This document shows positions 42,590-51,511 of a DNA stretch of 64,000 bases, piece by piece. A program made the translations under genes and the position numbers. This DNA is from Kineosporia aurantiaca JCM 3230. Lineage in GTDB: Bacteria > Actinomycetota > Actinomycetes > Actinomycetales > Kineosporiaceae. The stretch is from positions 434,001 to 498,000 of the forward strand of contig JODP01000003.1 of assembly GCA_000719025.1 (NCBI GenBank), written 5' to 3'. Below the pieces are notes generated by a model that did no database searches, was not told where the DNA came from, and saw only the letters and a list, made by a program, of their open reading frames with translations. Position 1 is the first letter of the stretch; every line of letters begins with the position of its first letter.

Positions 42590-43609
42590 ATGTCAGTCGC
42601 AACCTCGAATCAGGTGATCCCGGGTATCCGCAAGGCCGCCATCTTCCTGGTCCAGCTGGGCCAGGAGAAGGCGGCGCGGATCATGGGGTTGCTGCCGGAG
42701 GACCTCGTCGAGGAGCTCACCGGCGAGATCGTGCGCCTCAAGGAGGTCAGCGCGATCGACGCCGAGGCGGTGTTGTCCGAGGCGCACGACAACCTGGCCG
42801 CCCAGTCCGGTTCCCGCGGCGGTATGGACCTGGCCCGGCAGCTGCTGGCCCAGAGTCTGGGCAGCGACCGGGCCGAGGAGATCATGGAGCGCCTCGGCGC
42901 CTCCCTGGCCGAGATGCCGTTCGAGAGCATCCGCAAGGCCGACGCCCGGCAGCTGCTCTCCTTCCTGGCCGATGAGCACCCGCAGACCATCGCCCTGGTG
43001 CTGGCCCACCTGGCCCCGCAGCAGTCGGCGGTGGTGCTCTCCGGCCTGCCGCAGAACCTGCAGGCCAAGGTGGCGTTCCGGATCGCCTCGATGGAGCCGG
43101 CCAGCCCGGACGTGATCCGGCTGGTGGAAAGGGAACTGGAGCGCCGGATGACGACCGTGCTCGGCCCCCAGGAGATGTCCTCGGTGGGTGGGGTGGAGCC
43201 GCTGGTCGCGATCATCAACCGGGCCGACCGATCGACGGAGAAGATGATCCTCGAGGGTCTGGAGGCGGTCGACCCGGCCCTGGCCGAGACCGTCCGCGCC
43301 CAGATGTTCATCTTCGAGGACATCCTCACCCTGGACGACAAGGCGATCCAGCTGGTGCTGCGCAACGTCGAGAGCGCCGACCTGGCCCTGGCCCTCAAGG
43401 GGGTCAGCCCGATGGTCAAGGAGAAGATCACCAAGAACCTGTCCAGCCGCGCGGCCGAGAACCTGGTCGAGGAGATCGACCTGCTCGGTGCCGTCCGGAT
43501 CAAGCAGGTCGAGGAGGCCCAGGCCAAGGTGGTCCAGGAGATCCGGAACCTGGAGCAGACCGGTCAGATCCTGATCCAGCGCGGCGACGCCGAAGCGATG
43601 GTGGAGTGA
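42590..43609 (+). CDS. fliG: flagellar motor switch protein FliG
   Basis: A 339-residue FliG, the torque-bearing C-ring protein. N-terminal FliF-binding domain (IRKAAIFLVQLGQEKAARIMGLL), middle domain with the EHPQ motif (LADEHPQTIALVLAHL) and C-terminal torque domain with the charged helix (DDKAIQLVLRNVESADLALALKG) are all present. Normal length. Its stop overlaps the fliH start. Confidence 0.97.
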   Translation: MSVATSNQVIPGIRKAAIFLVQLGQEKAARIMGLLPEDLVEELTGEIVRLKEVSAIDAEAVLSEAHDNLAAQSGSRGGMDLARQLLAQSLGSDRAEEIMERLGASLAEMPFESIRKADARQLLSFLADEHPQTIALVLAHLAPQQSAVVLSGLPQNLQAKVAFRIASMEPASPDVIRLVERELERRMTTVLGPQEMSSVGGVEPLVAIINRADRSTEKMILEGLEAVDPALAETVRAQMFIFEDILTLDDKAIQLVLRNVESADLALALKGVSPMVKEKITKNLSSRAAENLVEEIDLLGAVRIKQVEEAQAKVVQEIRNLEQTGQILIQRGDAEAMVE

Positions 43610-44286
43610 TGGCGCTCAAGAGCCCGGTGCTCACCGCGGACGAGGCCTCGGCCTCGGTGCGGCCGGCCAACCTGGACCGGCCGCTGCACCGCGGCCAGGT
43701 GGAGCCGCAGTACAGCGATCCGCGCCTGGAGGAGATGGTCCGGGTCGCGGCCGCCCGGGCCCGGGAGGAGGCCCAGGCCCAGGGTTACCTGGCCGGCTGG
43801 GCCCAGGGCCGGCAGGCGGCGACCGAGGAGAGCGCCCGCGCCCGGGCGGCCCAGCAGCAGGAGAACCAGCGGCTGCGGGCGCAGATCACCGAGGAGGCCC
43901 AGCACCTGCTGGAGTCCCTGCGCAACGCCGCCCGGGAGGTGCAGGAGGCCCGGTTGCCGGAGTGGGACGAGGTCGCCGACGTGCTGACCGACGGCGCGCT
44001 CCGGATCGCCCAGGCCGCCCTGGGCCGGGAACTGCGGTCGACGGACGACCAGGTCACCCTGGGCGTCCGGGCCGCCCTGCAACACGTGGCGGCGTCCGGC
44101 GAGACCCTGGTGCACCTCAGCCCGGACGACGCCGAACTGCTGAAGGACGAGGTGGCCGAAGGGGTCACCGTCGTGGCCGACCCGGCGCTGGCGCCGGGCA
44201 ACGTCACCGTGCTCACCCCGACGCAGCGTCTGCGGCAGGACCTCCCGGCCGCGCTCGCCGCGGCCGAGGAGGTGCTGCGTTCGTGA
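43609..44286 (+). CDS. fliH: flagellar export regulator FliH
   Basis: A 225-residue FliH. A variable N-terminus is followed by a long charged coiled coil (AAARAREEAQAQGYLAGWAQGRQAATEE) with the GxxxG-like spacing of FliH, and a C-terminal domain typical of FliH/HrpE/V-ATPase E subunits. It binds and restrains the FliI ATPase. ATG at 43609 overlaps the fliG stop (TGATG); GTG at 43606 is possible. It overlaps fliI by four bases (GTGA). Confidence 0.88.
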   Translation: MALKSPVLTADEASASVRPANLDRPLHRGQVEPQYSDPRLEEMVRVAAARAREEAQAQGYLAGWAQGRQAATEESARARAAQQQENQRLRAQITEEAQHLLESLRNAAREVQEARLPEWDEVADVLTDGALRIAQAALGRELRSTDDQVTLGVRAALQHVAASGETLVHLSPDDAELLKDEVAEGVTVVADPALAPGNVTVLTPTQRLRQDLPAALAAAEEVLRS

Positions 44287-45608
44287 CCTCCCCGCTCGCT
44301 CAGCAGCTGCGCGACCGGCTCGGTTCGGCCGCGCAAGCGGCTGCGCCGCAACCGGAAGGCCGGGTCAACGAGGTGGTCGGCCTGGGCATCGGGGTGCAGG
44401 GACTGTCCGCCGCCGTCAACGAGCTCCTCACCATCGAGACCGCCGCCGGCGAACTCCCGGCCCAGGTGATCGCCGTCCACCGCGACGGTGTGACCGCGAT
44501 GCCGCTGGGGGCCACCGCCGGAGTGGCGGCCGGCAACCCGGTGCGGCGGACCGGTGACCAGCTTCGGGTGCCGGCCGGGTACGGAATGATGAACCGGATC
44601 ATCGACCCGCTCGGGCGTCCGATCGACGGCAAGCCGAAACCGAGCGGTGTCGAGCTGGTTCCGGTGGAGAACTCGGCCCCCAACCCGCTGCTGCGCCGAC
44701 GGGTGGAGGACGCGCTGCCGACCGGGGTGCGGGCGATCGACACGCTGATCCCGGTCGGGGCCGGTCAGCGGGTCGGCATCATGGCCGGGTCCGGCGTAGG
44801 TAAGTCGACGCTGCTGGGCATGGCCGTGCGGGGCACCGTCGCCCCGGTCCGGGTCGTCGCGCTGGTCGGCGAACGTGGCCGTGAGGTGCGGGAATTCATC
44901 GAGGACACGCTGGACGCGGAAGCTCGCAGCCGAACCGTGCTGGTGGTCGCCACCGCCGACGACCCGGCCCTGCTGCGGGTCACCGCCGCGTTCACCGCCA
45001 CCCGGATCGCCGAGTGGTTCCGCGACCAGGGCGAGGACGTCCTGCTGGTGGTCGACTCGGTGACCCGGACCGCGATGGCCCAGCGCGAGGTCGCGCTGGC
45101 CGCCGGCGAGCCCCCGGCCACCCGCGGCTATCCGGCCAGTGTGTTCGCCATGCTGCCCCGGCTGCTGGAGCGATCCGGCCCGGGCCAGAACGGCTCCATC
45201 ACCGCCCTTTACACCGTGCTGGTCGAGGGCGACGATCTGCAGGACCCGATCGGCGACACCGTCCGAGGCATTCTCGACGGTCACGTCGTGCTTTCCCGCG
45301 ATCTGGCCACCGCCGGTCACTTCCCCAGCATCGACGTGCTGGAGTCGGTCTCCCGGGTCGAGCGGGCGATCCTCAGCGAGGGCGAACGCCAGCTCGCGCT
45401 CACCCTGCGCCAGCTGATGGCGTCCTGGCGGGACGTGCGCGAACTGGTCGAGGTGGGCGCCTACGTGAGCGGCAGCGACCCGGTGGCCGATGCGGCGATC
45501 CGGCTACGCCCGGCCATCGACACCTTCCTCCGGCAGCGGCCCGACGAGGCCATCCCGGTCGAGCAGTCCTGGTCCGACCTGGCTGATCTGCTGCAGGTGC
45601 GGCGATGA
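44283..45608 (+). CDS. fliI: flagellum-specific ATPase FliI
   Basis: A 441-residue ATPase related to F1 beta. The Walker A motif GSGVGKST lies at residues 169-176, and the Walker B is LLVVDSVTR. The hexameric ring-associated segments GERGREVREFIEDTL and SRVERAILSEGERQLA are typical. It unfolds or releases chaperoned substrates at the export gate. The start is GTG overlapping the fliH stop; longer frames upstream only overlap fliH. Confidence 0.96.
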   Translation: MTSPLAQQLRDRLGSAAQAAAPQPEGRVNEVVGLGIGVQGLSAAVNELLTIETAAGELPAQVIAVHRDGVTAMPLGATAGVAAGNPVRRTGDQLRVPAGYGMMNRIIDPLGRPIDGKPKPSGVELVPVENSAPNPLLRRRVEDALPTGVRAIDTLIPVGAGQRVGIMAGSGVGKSTLLGMAVRGTVAPVRVVALVGERGREVREFIEDTLDAEARSRTVLVVATADDPALLRVTAAFTATRIAEWFRDQGEDVLLVVDSVTRTAMAQREVALAAGEPPATRGYPASVFAMLPRLLERSGPGQNGSITALYTVLVEGDDLQDPIGDTVRGILDGHVVLSRDLATAGHFPSIDVLESVSRVERAILSEGERQLALTLRQLMASWRDVRELVEVGAYVSGSDPVADAAIRLRPAIDTFLRQRPDEAIPVEQSWSDLADLLQVRR

Positions 45609-46069
45609 GCAAGAAGGGGTTCCGGCTGGCGACCGTGGAACGGCTCCGGGAGAAGCGTCTCGAGGAGGCCGCCACGGCCCTGCACGCGGTCCAGACCGAG
45701 GTCCGCCAGGCGCAGGCCCGGCGGGACGACGTGCTGGAACGGCTGAGGGCCCAGCGGCACGGCGACAACACCCCGCACGAGCTGGAACTGGAGTCGATCT
45801 ACCGGTTCCGGCTGCGCGGCGACCTGGCCGAGGTTGACCACGAACTGACCCAGCTGCTGGCGAAACTGGCCGAGCACCGGGAGATCTGGCTGCAGGCCCG
45901 GGCCGAGGTGCACGCCGTGGCCGCGCTGCACGACCGATACCGCAAGGAGCGGGCCGAGATGCTGATGCGGGCCGAGCAGCGCGAGCTGGACGAACGTGCC
46001 GGCTCCGGCCGCCGGATGCCGACCGCCGCTTCTCCTGTGCACCCGACGACTGAAGGGAGTTCGCGATGA
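45605..46069 (+). CDS. fliJ: flagellar export protein FliJ
   Basis: A 154-residue, almost wholly coiled-coil protein (FRLATVERLREKRLEEAATALHAVQTEVRQAQARR). It sits directly after fliI with an ATGA overlap, the fixed FliJ position. FliJ is the stalk-like rod that contacts the FliI ring and FlhA. The end is a short disordered tail. Confidence 0.87.
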   Translation: MSKKGFRLATVERLREKRLEEAATALHAVQTEVRQAQARRDDVLERLRAQRHGDNTPHELELESIYRFRLRGDLAEVDHELTQLLAKLAEHREIWLQARAEVHAVAALHDRYRKERAEMLMRAEQRELDERAGSGRRMPTAASPVHPTTEGSSR

Positions 46070-47073
46070 CCGACGGGCTCAGCGCCGTGCTCAGCCGGAT
46101 CAGCCAGATCCAGACGCTGATCAACCCGGCCCCGGTGCAGGCGACGACGACCGCGACCGAGACCCCCGCGAGCACCTCGACGTCCGGTTCGACCGACTTC
46201 GACGACCTGCTCGACCAGGTGAACGGCGGGACCCCCGGTACGGGTTCGTCCACCTCGAAGTCCGGCGGAAGCCTGGCCGACCGGGCGATCTCGATCGCCA
46301 AGCAGTACCTTGGGGTAACCTACAAGTGGGGTGGCAACGACCCGGAAACCGGCCTGGATTGTTCTGGTTTCACCAAACTGGTGTACGGCCAGCTCGGGGT
46401 GGACCTACCCCGCACCAGTTCCGCCCAGGCCACCACCGGCACCAAGGTCTCCTCGATGGCCGCCGCCAAACCCGGCGATCTGGTGTTCTTCGGCTCACCG
46501 GTGCATCACGTCGGGATCTACCTGGGCGACGGGAAAATGATCGACGCGCCCAAGGCCGGGGACGTGGTCCAGATCCGGAAGGTCTACGAGACGCCGAGCC
46601 AGATCCGCCGGGTTCTCAATGATCCTTCCTCCTCCGCCGGGGACAGCGCGGTGGCGGACACCCTGGCCAAGCTGACCGGTTCGTCCTCCCTCGGATCCAC
46701 CCCGTACGCCAACCTTTTCGAGGCGGCCGGGAAGAAGTACGGCCTCGACCCGGCGCTGCTGTCGGCGGTGGCCAAGACGGAGAGCAACTACAACGCCTCG
46801 GCCCGGAGCCCGGCCGGTGCCCTCGGGCTGATGCAGATCATGCCCGGCACCGCCCGCGAGCTCGGCGTGGACCCGATGGTCGCGCGGCAGGCGGTGGACG
46901 GTGCGGCCCGGCTGCTCTCGGACCATCTGCGCACCTTCGGCCGGGTCGATCTGGCCCTGGCCGCCTACAACGCCGGACCCGGAGCGGTCCGGAAGTACGA
47001 CGGAGTACCGCCCTATACCGAAACCGAGAACTACGTCCGACGAGTGCAGAAAGCTTGGGGGCAACTACGATGA
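46066..47073 (+). CDS. bifunctional NlpC/P60 endopeptidase-lytic transglycosylase
   Basis: A 335-residue wall hydrolase. An NlpC/P60 domain (about 72-185; Cys99 in GLDCSGF, His148 in HHVGIYLG) is fused to a soluble lytic transglycosylase domain (about 220-330; catalytic Glu239 in KTESNYNASA, then GLMQIMPGTA and AYNAGPGAV). Together they could cut both peptide and glycan bonds. It has no signal peptide, so export by the flagellar pathway is likely. Its place between fliJ and fliK suggests it opens peptidoglycan for the rod, replacing the muramidase domain of FlgJ. ATGA overlaps join it to both neighbours. Confidence 0.9.
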   Translation: MTDGLSAVLSRISQIQTLINPAPVQATTTATETPASTSTSGSTDFDDLLDQVNGGTPGTGSSTSKSGGSLADRAISIAKQYLGVTYKWGGNDPETGLDCSGFTKLVYGQLGVDLPRTSSAQATTGTKVSSMAAAKPGDLVFFGSPVHHVGIYLGDGKMIDAPKAGDVVQIRKVYETPSQIRRVLNDPSSSAGDSAVADTLAKLTGSSSLGSTPYANLFEAAGKKYGLDPALLSAVAKTESNYNASARSPAGALGLMQIMPGTARELGVDPMVARQAVDGAARLLSDHLRTFGRVDLALAAYNAGPGAVRKYDGVPPYTETENYVRRVQKAWGQLR

Positions 47074-49022
47074 CCACGTCCAACGTGCAGAGTTCGATCG
47101 AAGCACTGCTCAACCCGGCCACCAACCGGCCGGCCTTCCGCAACGACACCTCGGTGTCGGCCGAACGCGGCCTGCAGTTCGAGAAGCAGCTTTCCGACGC
47201 GCAGAACCAGTCCAACAGTCAGCGGGCCCTCCAGCGGCAGAACGCTTCCGAGCGGGCTGCCCAGGACGCCGCCCGGCGCCGGACCGCGACCGAGCGGCAG
47301 CAGGCCGACGAGGTGGCGGAGGAGCGGGACGCCGACAAGCGGGCGGCCGACAAGAAGGCCGCCGAGCGGGCCGCCTCGCAAAAGGCTGCTCTGGCCAAGT
47401 CCATCCTGAAGACCGGTGAGCAGGGCGCCCAGATCGATCTCGGGGCCGAGCAGACCTACCACGCGGTGAAGGACACCCCGGCCGTCGACACCGACTCCGA
47501 CCCGGCGGAGCAGTCCGGGGTGGCCGCCACCACGAAGACCAAGGTCGACGCGGCTGCCCAGATGTCTTCGCTGGCTGAGGTTCTGGCCGCCGAGGCCGCG
47601 ACGGCCAAGAAGATCGCCGAGGCGATGGCCGGCGGGGACCAGGCCTCCGGCACCGGGACCAAGCTGCCCACGGTGACGTCGGTGGAGACCACGTCCGGCC
47701 CGGACGGGATCCACACCCGTTTGTCGATCGAGCTTTCCCTCGACAAGGCGGCCCAGACCTCCGGAGCGGCCGGGACCGGCCTGAACGCCGATGCGGTGGC
47801 TGCTCTCAGCAAGGAGCAGAACGCCGTCCTGGCCGCGCTTCTGGGGCTGAACACCGATACCGCGGTGGATTCGGCCAGCGGGGTGAAGGGACTGACCGGT
47901 ACCACCGGTGCTGCGGGTACGGTGGGCGGTGGAGCCACTGGATCCGCGGACGCTACGGGTCAGGGTGCGCTCGCCGGTCTGCCGGACGGCGCTTCCATCA
48001 CCACGACCACCGGAACCTCCGGTTCCGTGGGTTCGGCTGGTTCGGCCGGTGCAACCACCCCCAGCGGCTCCGCTGCGGACGCGGCTTCGCAGGTTGCCGG
48101 GGCGGCGGCCGCGGGCATCACCCAGACCGGCGCATCGTCCTCGGACCAGACCAGCACTCCGGCCGTGGGCCAGACGACCGGAACCGATACCGGCGCGAGC
48201 GCTACCCTCGATGCCGACGCCCAGGCCGCGATGAGCTCGTACGTTCCCTACAAGATCATGGTCGACGGTCAGTGGATGAGCGGCTCCGACTGGGCCGCCG
48301 GGCAGGACGCTGATTCCGGAGTTGCGGGGGCCGCGGGTTCCGGGGCCGCAGGATCGGCCCAGGCGGCGGGGGCCGCCGGGGCATTGGCCGACAGTGGCGG
48401 CGACGAGTCGGACGCCCAGAACAGTGCCGGCACCGGCGGCGTCAAGAGCAGCACCGGCTCGGCGGACCAGTCGCAGTCCATCCCTGCCCCCGACGCCTTC
48501 AGCAGTCTGATGGGCCAGGTTCAGCAGACCCAGCAGCCTGACCAGCCGAACGCGGTGACCGGCTCCGGCTACAGCACGGCCGCCGGTGAGAGCGTCGCCG
48601 AGCAGGTCGGTCAGCAACTGGCCGCCCAGCTCCGCAGCGTCCGGGACGGCAATCACCGCGCCGTGATCCACCTTTCGCCGAAGGACCTCGGCGATGTCAC
48701 GGTCACGCTGAACGTGAACCGGGGCGACGTCCAGCTCAGCCTGATCGCCGCCCCGGCCGCCCTGACCCAGCTGCAGGCCGGACTGAACGACCTGCGCGAC
48801 CAGATGTCCCAGGCCGGGCTGAACCTGGGCGATGTCTCCATGCAGCAGAGCATGGACACGGGTGCGTCGATGACCGGCGGGGGCGGATCCTCGGCCGACA
48901 GCCGGCCGAACTACTCCTCGGGCGGCAACTCCTCCGGAGTTCCCGCGGTCTCCGCGGCAGCACCCTCGACCCCGACCACCCGGGGCGTCTCGGCCGACAA
49001 CGACCTCGACGTCCTGATCTGA
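47070..49022 (+). CDS. fliK: hook-length control protein FliK
   Basis: A 650-residue protein. The last 170 residues hold the hook-length domain (RAVIHLSPKDLGDVTVTLNVNRGDVQLSLIA, LRDQMSQAGLNLGDVSM). The first 480 are a charged Ala/Arg helix region (about 55-115), then low-complexity Gly/Ala/Thr/Ser sequence that could act as the molecular ruler. FliK measures hook length and triggers the FlhB switch. ATG at 47070 overlaps the previous stop (ATGA); an upstream TTG is less likely. Confidence 0.88.
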   Translation: MTTSNVQSSIEALLNPATNRPAFRNDTSVSAERGLQFEKQLSDAQNQSNSQRALQRQNASERAAQDAARRRTATERQQADEVAEERDADKRAADKKAAERAASQKAALAKSILKTGEQGAQIDLGAEQTYHAVKDTPAVDTDSDPAEQSGVAATTKTKVDAAAQMSSLAEVLAAEAATAKKIAEAMAGGDQASGTGTKLPTVTSVETTSGPDGIHTRLSIELSLDKAAQTSGAAGTGLNADAVAALSKEQNAVLAALLGLNTDTAVDSASGVKGLTGTTGAAGTVGGGATGSADATGQGALAGLPDGASITTTTGTSGSVGSAGSAGATTPSGSAADAASQVAGAAAAGITQTGASSSDQTSTPAVGQTTGTDTGASATLDADAQAAMSSYVPYKIMVDGQWMSGSDWAAGQDADSGVAGAAGSGAAGSAQAAGAAGALADSGGDESDAQNSAGTGGVKSSTGSADQSQSIPAPDAFSSLMGQVQQTQQPDQPNAVTGSGYSTAAGESVAEQVGQQLAAQLRSVRDGNHRAVIHLSPKDLGDVTVTLNVNRGDVQLSLIAAPAALTQLQAGLNDLRDQMSQAGLNLGDVSMQQSMDTGASMTGGGGSSADSRPNYSSGGNSSGVPAVSAAAPSTPTTRGVSADNDLDVLI

Positions 49023-49049
49023 TCCCCGCATCGAAAGGGATGAGTGCAG

Positions 49050-49598
49050 ATGACCACGCCCACAACCGGTGTGACCCAGGGGCCTACCGGCAACCTGGCC
49101 GACTACACCAACACTCCGGCCACCACGACCGGTGACGAAACCGTCTCCCGCGCCACCAACAGCACCATGTCCGACAAGGACATGTTCCTGAAACTTCTTC
49201 TGGCCCAGATGAAGTACCAGGACCCGATGAACCCGACCGACTCCACCCAGTACCTGTCCCAGATGGCGCAGTTCACCCAGGTGGAGAAGCTGGGCGACAT
49301 GGTGGACGCCACCAACAGCATGCTCACCACCAATCAGATGCAGTCCGCCCTGGGCATGATCGGGGCGAGCGTGGAGTACGGCGTCGGGGACAAGGCCGGC
49401 AGCGGCACGGTCACCGGCATCACGGTGGTGGACGGCACCCCCCAGCTGGTGGTCGACAGCAAGACCAAGGTGCCGCTGACCGATCTGACCAGCGTCAAGG
49501 TCGTCGGCAGCACGATCCCGAAGGAGCCGGCGGCGGGCGCGGACCCGGCTGCCTCCGAGGATCCCACCCAGAAGACCGACGACACCGGGACGACCTGA
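49050..49598 (+). CDS. flgD: hook capping scaffold protein FlgD
   Basis: A 182-residue FlgD. The conserved N-terminal segment MSDKDMFLKLLLAQMKYQDPMNPTDSTQYLSQMAQFTQVEKL spans about residues 36-80 and is diagnostic. A small beta domain follows, and the tail is acidic and disordered. FlgD caps the growing hook. ATG at 49050 follows AAAGGG at 11 bases; GTG at 49044 is an alternative. Confidence 0.94.
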   Translation: MTTPTTGVTQGPTGNLADYTNTPATTTGDETVSRATNSTMSDKDMFLKLLLAQMKYQDPMNPTDSTQYLSQMAQFTQVEKLGDMVDATNSMLTTNQMQSALGMIGASVEYGVGDKAGSGTVTGITVVDGTPQLVVDSKTKVPLTDLTSVKVVGSTIPKEPAAGADPAASEDPTQKTDDTGTT

Positions 49599-49692
49599 TC
49601 CGCGTCCCGCCCCCGAACTCCGCGCACATGAGGTGCACGGATCCTCCGGCACGGATGCCGACCGCAGTGATGACCGAACCAGGAGGTCCGGC

Positions 49693-50901
49693 ATGCTCCG
49701 TTCTCTCTTCTCAGGTATTAGCGGCCTGAAAGCCCATCAACAGATGCTGGACGTGGTGAGCAACAACATCGCCAACGTCAACACCACCGGCTTCAAATCC
49801 TCGAACACGGTTTTCGAGGACACCCTGAGCCAGTTGCTGCGGCCGGCCGGTGCCTCGACCGACACCAGCGGTGGTCTGGACCCGACCCAGATCGGGCTGG
49901 GGGTGAAGCTGGCGGCCGTGCAGCAGAACTTCGAGCAGGGGTCGACCCAGATCACCAACAAGGCGACCGACATCATGGTCAACGGGGACGGCTTCTTCGT
50001 CCTGGATGCCGGTGGTCAGCAGGTGTATTCGCGGGCCGGTGCGTTCACTCTGGACAACGACGGTTACCTGGTGAACCCGGACGGCGCCTACGTCCAGGGT
50101 TACGCGGCCACCAACGGTGTGATCAGCGCCTACGGTCAGCTCTCGAAGCTCCAGCTCCAGGCCGGCCTGAGCATTCCGGGCAAGGCCACCACCACGGTGG
50201 CGGTCGGCGGCAACCTGGACCCGACCGGGACCAGGACGCTGACCAACACCCCGACCGTCTACGACCAGGGTGGTGCCGCCTACGCGGTACCGATCCAGTA
50301 CGTGCCCGCCGACCCGCCGGACGGCACGTACACCATCAACGTGCTCGACCCGGCGGACAAGACCACGGTGCTGGCCACGGGGAACGTCGGATTCGACGCC
50401 TCTGGTCAGTTCGATCCGGCTTCCTCCACGAACCCGATCACCTTCACCGTGAACGGCGTCAGCATGGATCTGGACCTCAGGCAGCTCACCGGGTACGCCG
50501 GGCTCAGCTCGCCGACCCCGAAGACGGTGGACGGATACGCCGCCGGCACGCTGCGGGAGTTCCAGATCGGTACCGACGGCATCATCACCGGTATCTTCAG
50601 CAACAGCCAGAAGCAGGCCCTCGGTCAGCTCGCCCTGGCCACGTTCAACAACGTGAACGGGCTGGAGAAACAGGGCAACAGCGTCTACCGGGACACCGCG
50701 AACTCCGGCCTGCCGGAGATCGGGATCCCCGGCGCCGGTGGCCACGGCACGATCACCGGTGGCGCGCTGGAGATGTCGAACGTCGACCTGGCGGCCGAGT
50801 TCACCAACATGATCATCGCCCAGCGCGGTTTCCAGGCGAACTCGAAGGTGATCACCACCAGCGACGACATCCTCCAGGAGCTGGTCAACATCAAGCGGTA
50901 G
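49693..50901 (+). CDS. flgE: flagellar hook protein FlgE
   Basis: A 402-residue hook protein. The first helix has SGISGLKAHQQMLDVVSNNIANVNTTGFKSS and the last AEFTNMIIAQRGFQANSKVITTSDDILQELVNIKR, with the variable beta domains between. ATG at 49693 is chosen because AGGAGG lies six bases upstream; a longer frame from 49633 lacks support. No separate FlgG-type distal rod gene is seen nearby. A terminator follows. Confidence 0.94.
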   Translation: MLRSLFSGISGLKAHQQMLDVVSNNIANVNTTGFKSSNTVFEDTLSQLLRPAGASTDTSGGLDPTQIGLGVKLAAVQQNFEQGSTQITNKATDIMVNGDGFFVLDAGGQQVYSRAGAFTLDNDGYLVNPDGAYVQGYAATNGVISAYGQLSKLQLQAGLSIPGKATTTVAVGGNLDPTGTRTLTNTPTVYDQGGAAYAVPIQYVPADPPDGTYTINVLDPADKTTVLATGNVGFDASGQFDPASSTNPITFTVNGVSMDLDLRQLTGYAGLSSPTPKTVDGYAAGTLREFQIGTDGIITGIFSNSQKQALGQLALATFNNVNGLEKQGNSVYRDTANSGLPEIGIPGAGGHGTITGGALEMSNVDLAAEFTNMIIAQRGFQANSKVITTSDDILQELVNIKR

Positions 50902-50919
50902 GAGGTTCGGCCTCAGCCT

Positions 50920-50956
50920 GAGGGTCACCGGTCGCCAGGGGCGGCCGGTGGCCCTC
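50920..50956. terminator. terminator after flgE
   Basis: GAGGGTCACCGG (50920-50931) pairs with CCGGTGGCCCTC (50945-50956), 12 bp with one G-U pair. It splits the operon between flgE and flbD. Confidence 0.7.
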
Positions 50957-51110
50957 TGTGTGTGCCCCCGCGGTTCCGGCTCTTTCGGCGGCTCACCCGA
51001 TCGGCGGTGGGTAACCGCGCGGAAAGGACGATTTCGCCCCAGCCGGGGCACCATCCGTGAGCTGCGGCCCGGTCCTGTAACCCGACCGGAGCAGGCTGCG
51101 CCCGAATGTC

Positions 51111-51137
51111 TCAATCCCCCGGCTGCGATGCCGACCG
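51111..51137 (+). promoter_or_regulatory. candidate sigma-28-type promoter of flbD-motA-motB-fliL
   Basis: TCAA (51111-51114), 15 bases, GCCGACCG (51130-51137). -10 match 5 of 8, with the conserved GCCGA. It lies 53 bases before flbD and behind the flgE terminator, where a new promoter is needed. Confidence 0.45.
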
Positions 51138-51190
51138 AATTACACGAGGCCAATGGACGGGCCCCACAACTGCCAAGGATGGATCTTCGC

Positions 51191-51508
51191 GTGATCATTG
51201 TGACCCGACTGGGTAACGGGATAGCCATTGCGGTGAACCCCGACCTGATTGAGCGCGCCGAGGCGACCCCCGACACCGTCATCACGCTCGTCGACGGCCA
51301 CAAGCTGGTCATCGAGGAGCCGTTGCCACGGATCGTCGAGCTGGTTCGCACCTGGCGTGCCTCGGTCGCGGCGGAGGCGATCACCCTCGCCCGCTACGGC
51401 AACGACGTCGCGCCGCCGGACGAGGTCGACGACGCCTCGATGGCCGACCGCACCGCTCAAGACTCAACTTTCGGCCGGGTCCTGCGGCTGCCGTCCCGGG
51501 AGGTCTGA
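51191..51508 (+). CDS. flbD: FlbD-family flagellar protein
   Basis: A 105-residue protein with the FlbD (Gram-positive type) core: VTRLGNGIAIAVNPDLIERAEATPDTVITLVDGHKLVIEE. This small protein is found next to flgE or motA in many Firmicutes and Actinobacteria; its role is not settled. GTG at 51191 gives the usual family start MIIVTRL; ATG at 51179 would add four residues. The last 50 residues are a polar extension. It is followed by motA after 3 bases. Confidence 0.87.
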   Translation: MIIVTRLGNGIAIAVNPDLIERAEATPDTVITLVDGHKLVIEEPLPRIVELVRTWRASVAAEAITLARYGNDVAPPDEVDDASMADRTAQDSTFGRVLRLPSREV

Positions 51509-51511
51509 CGC

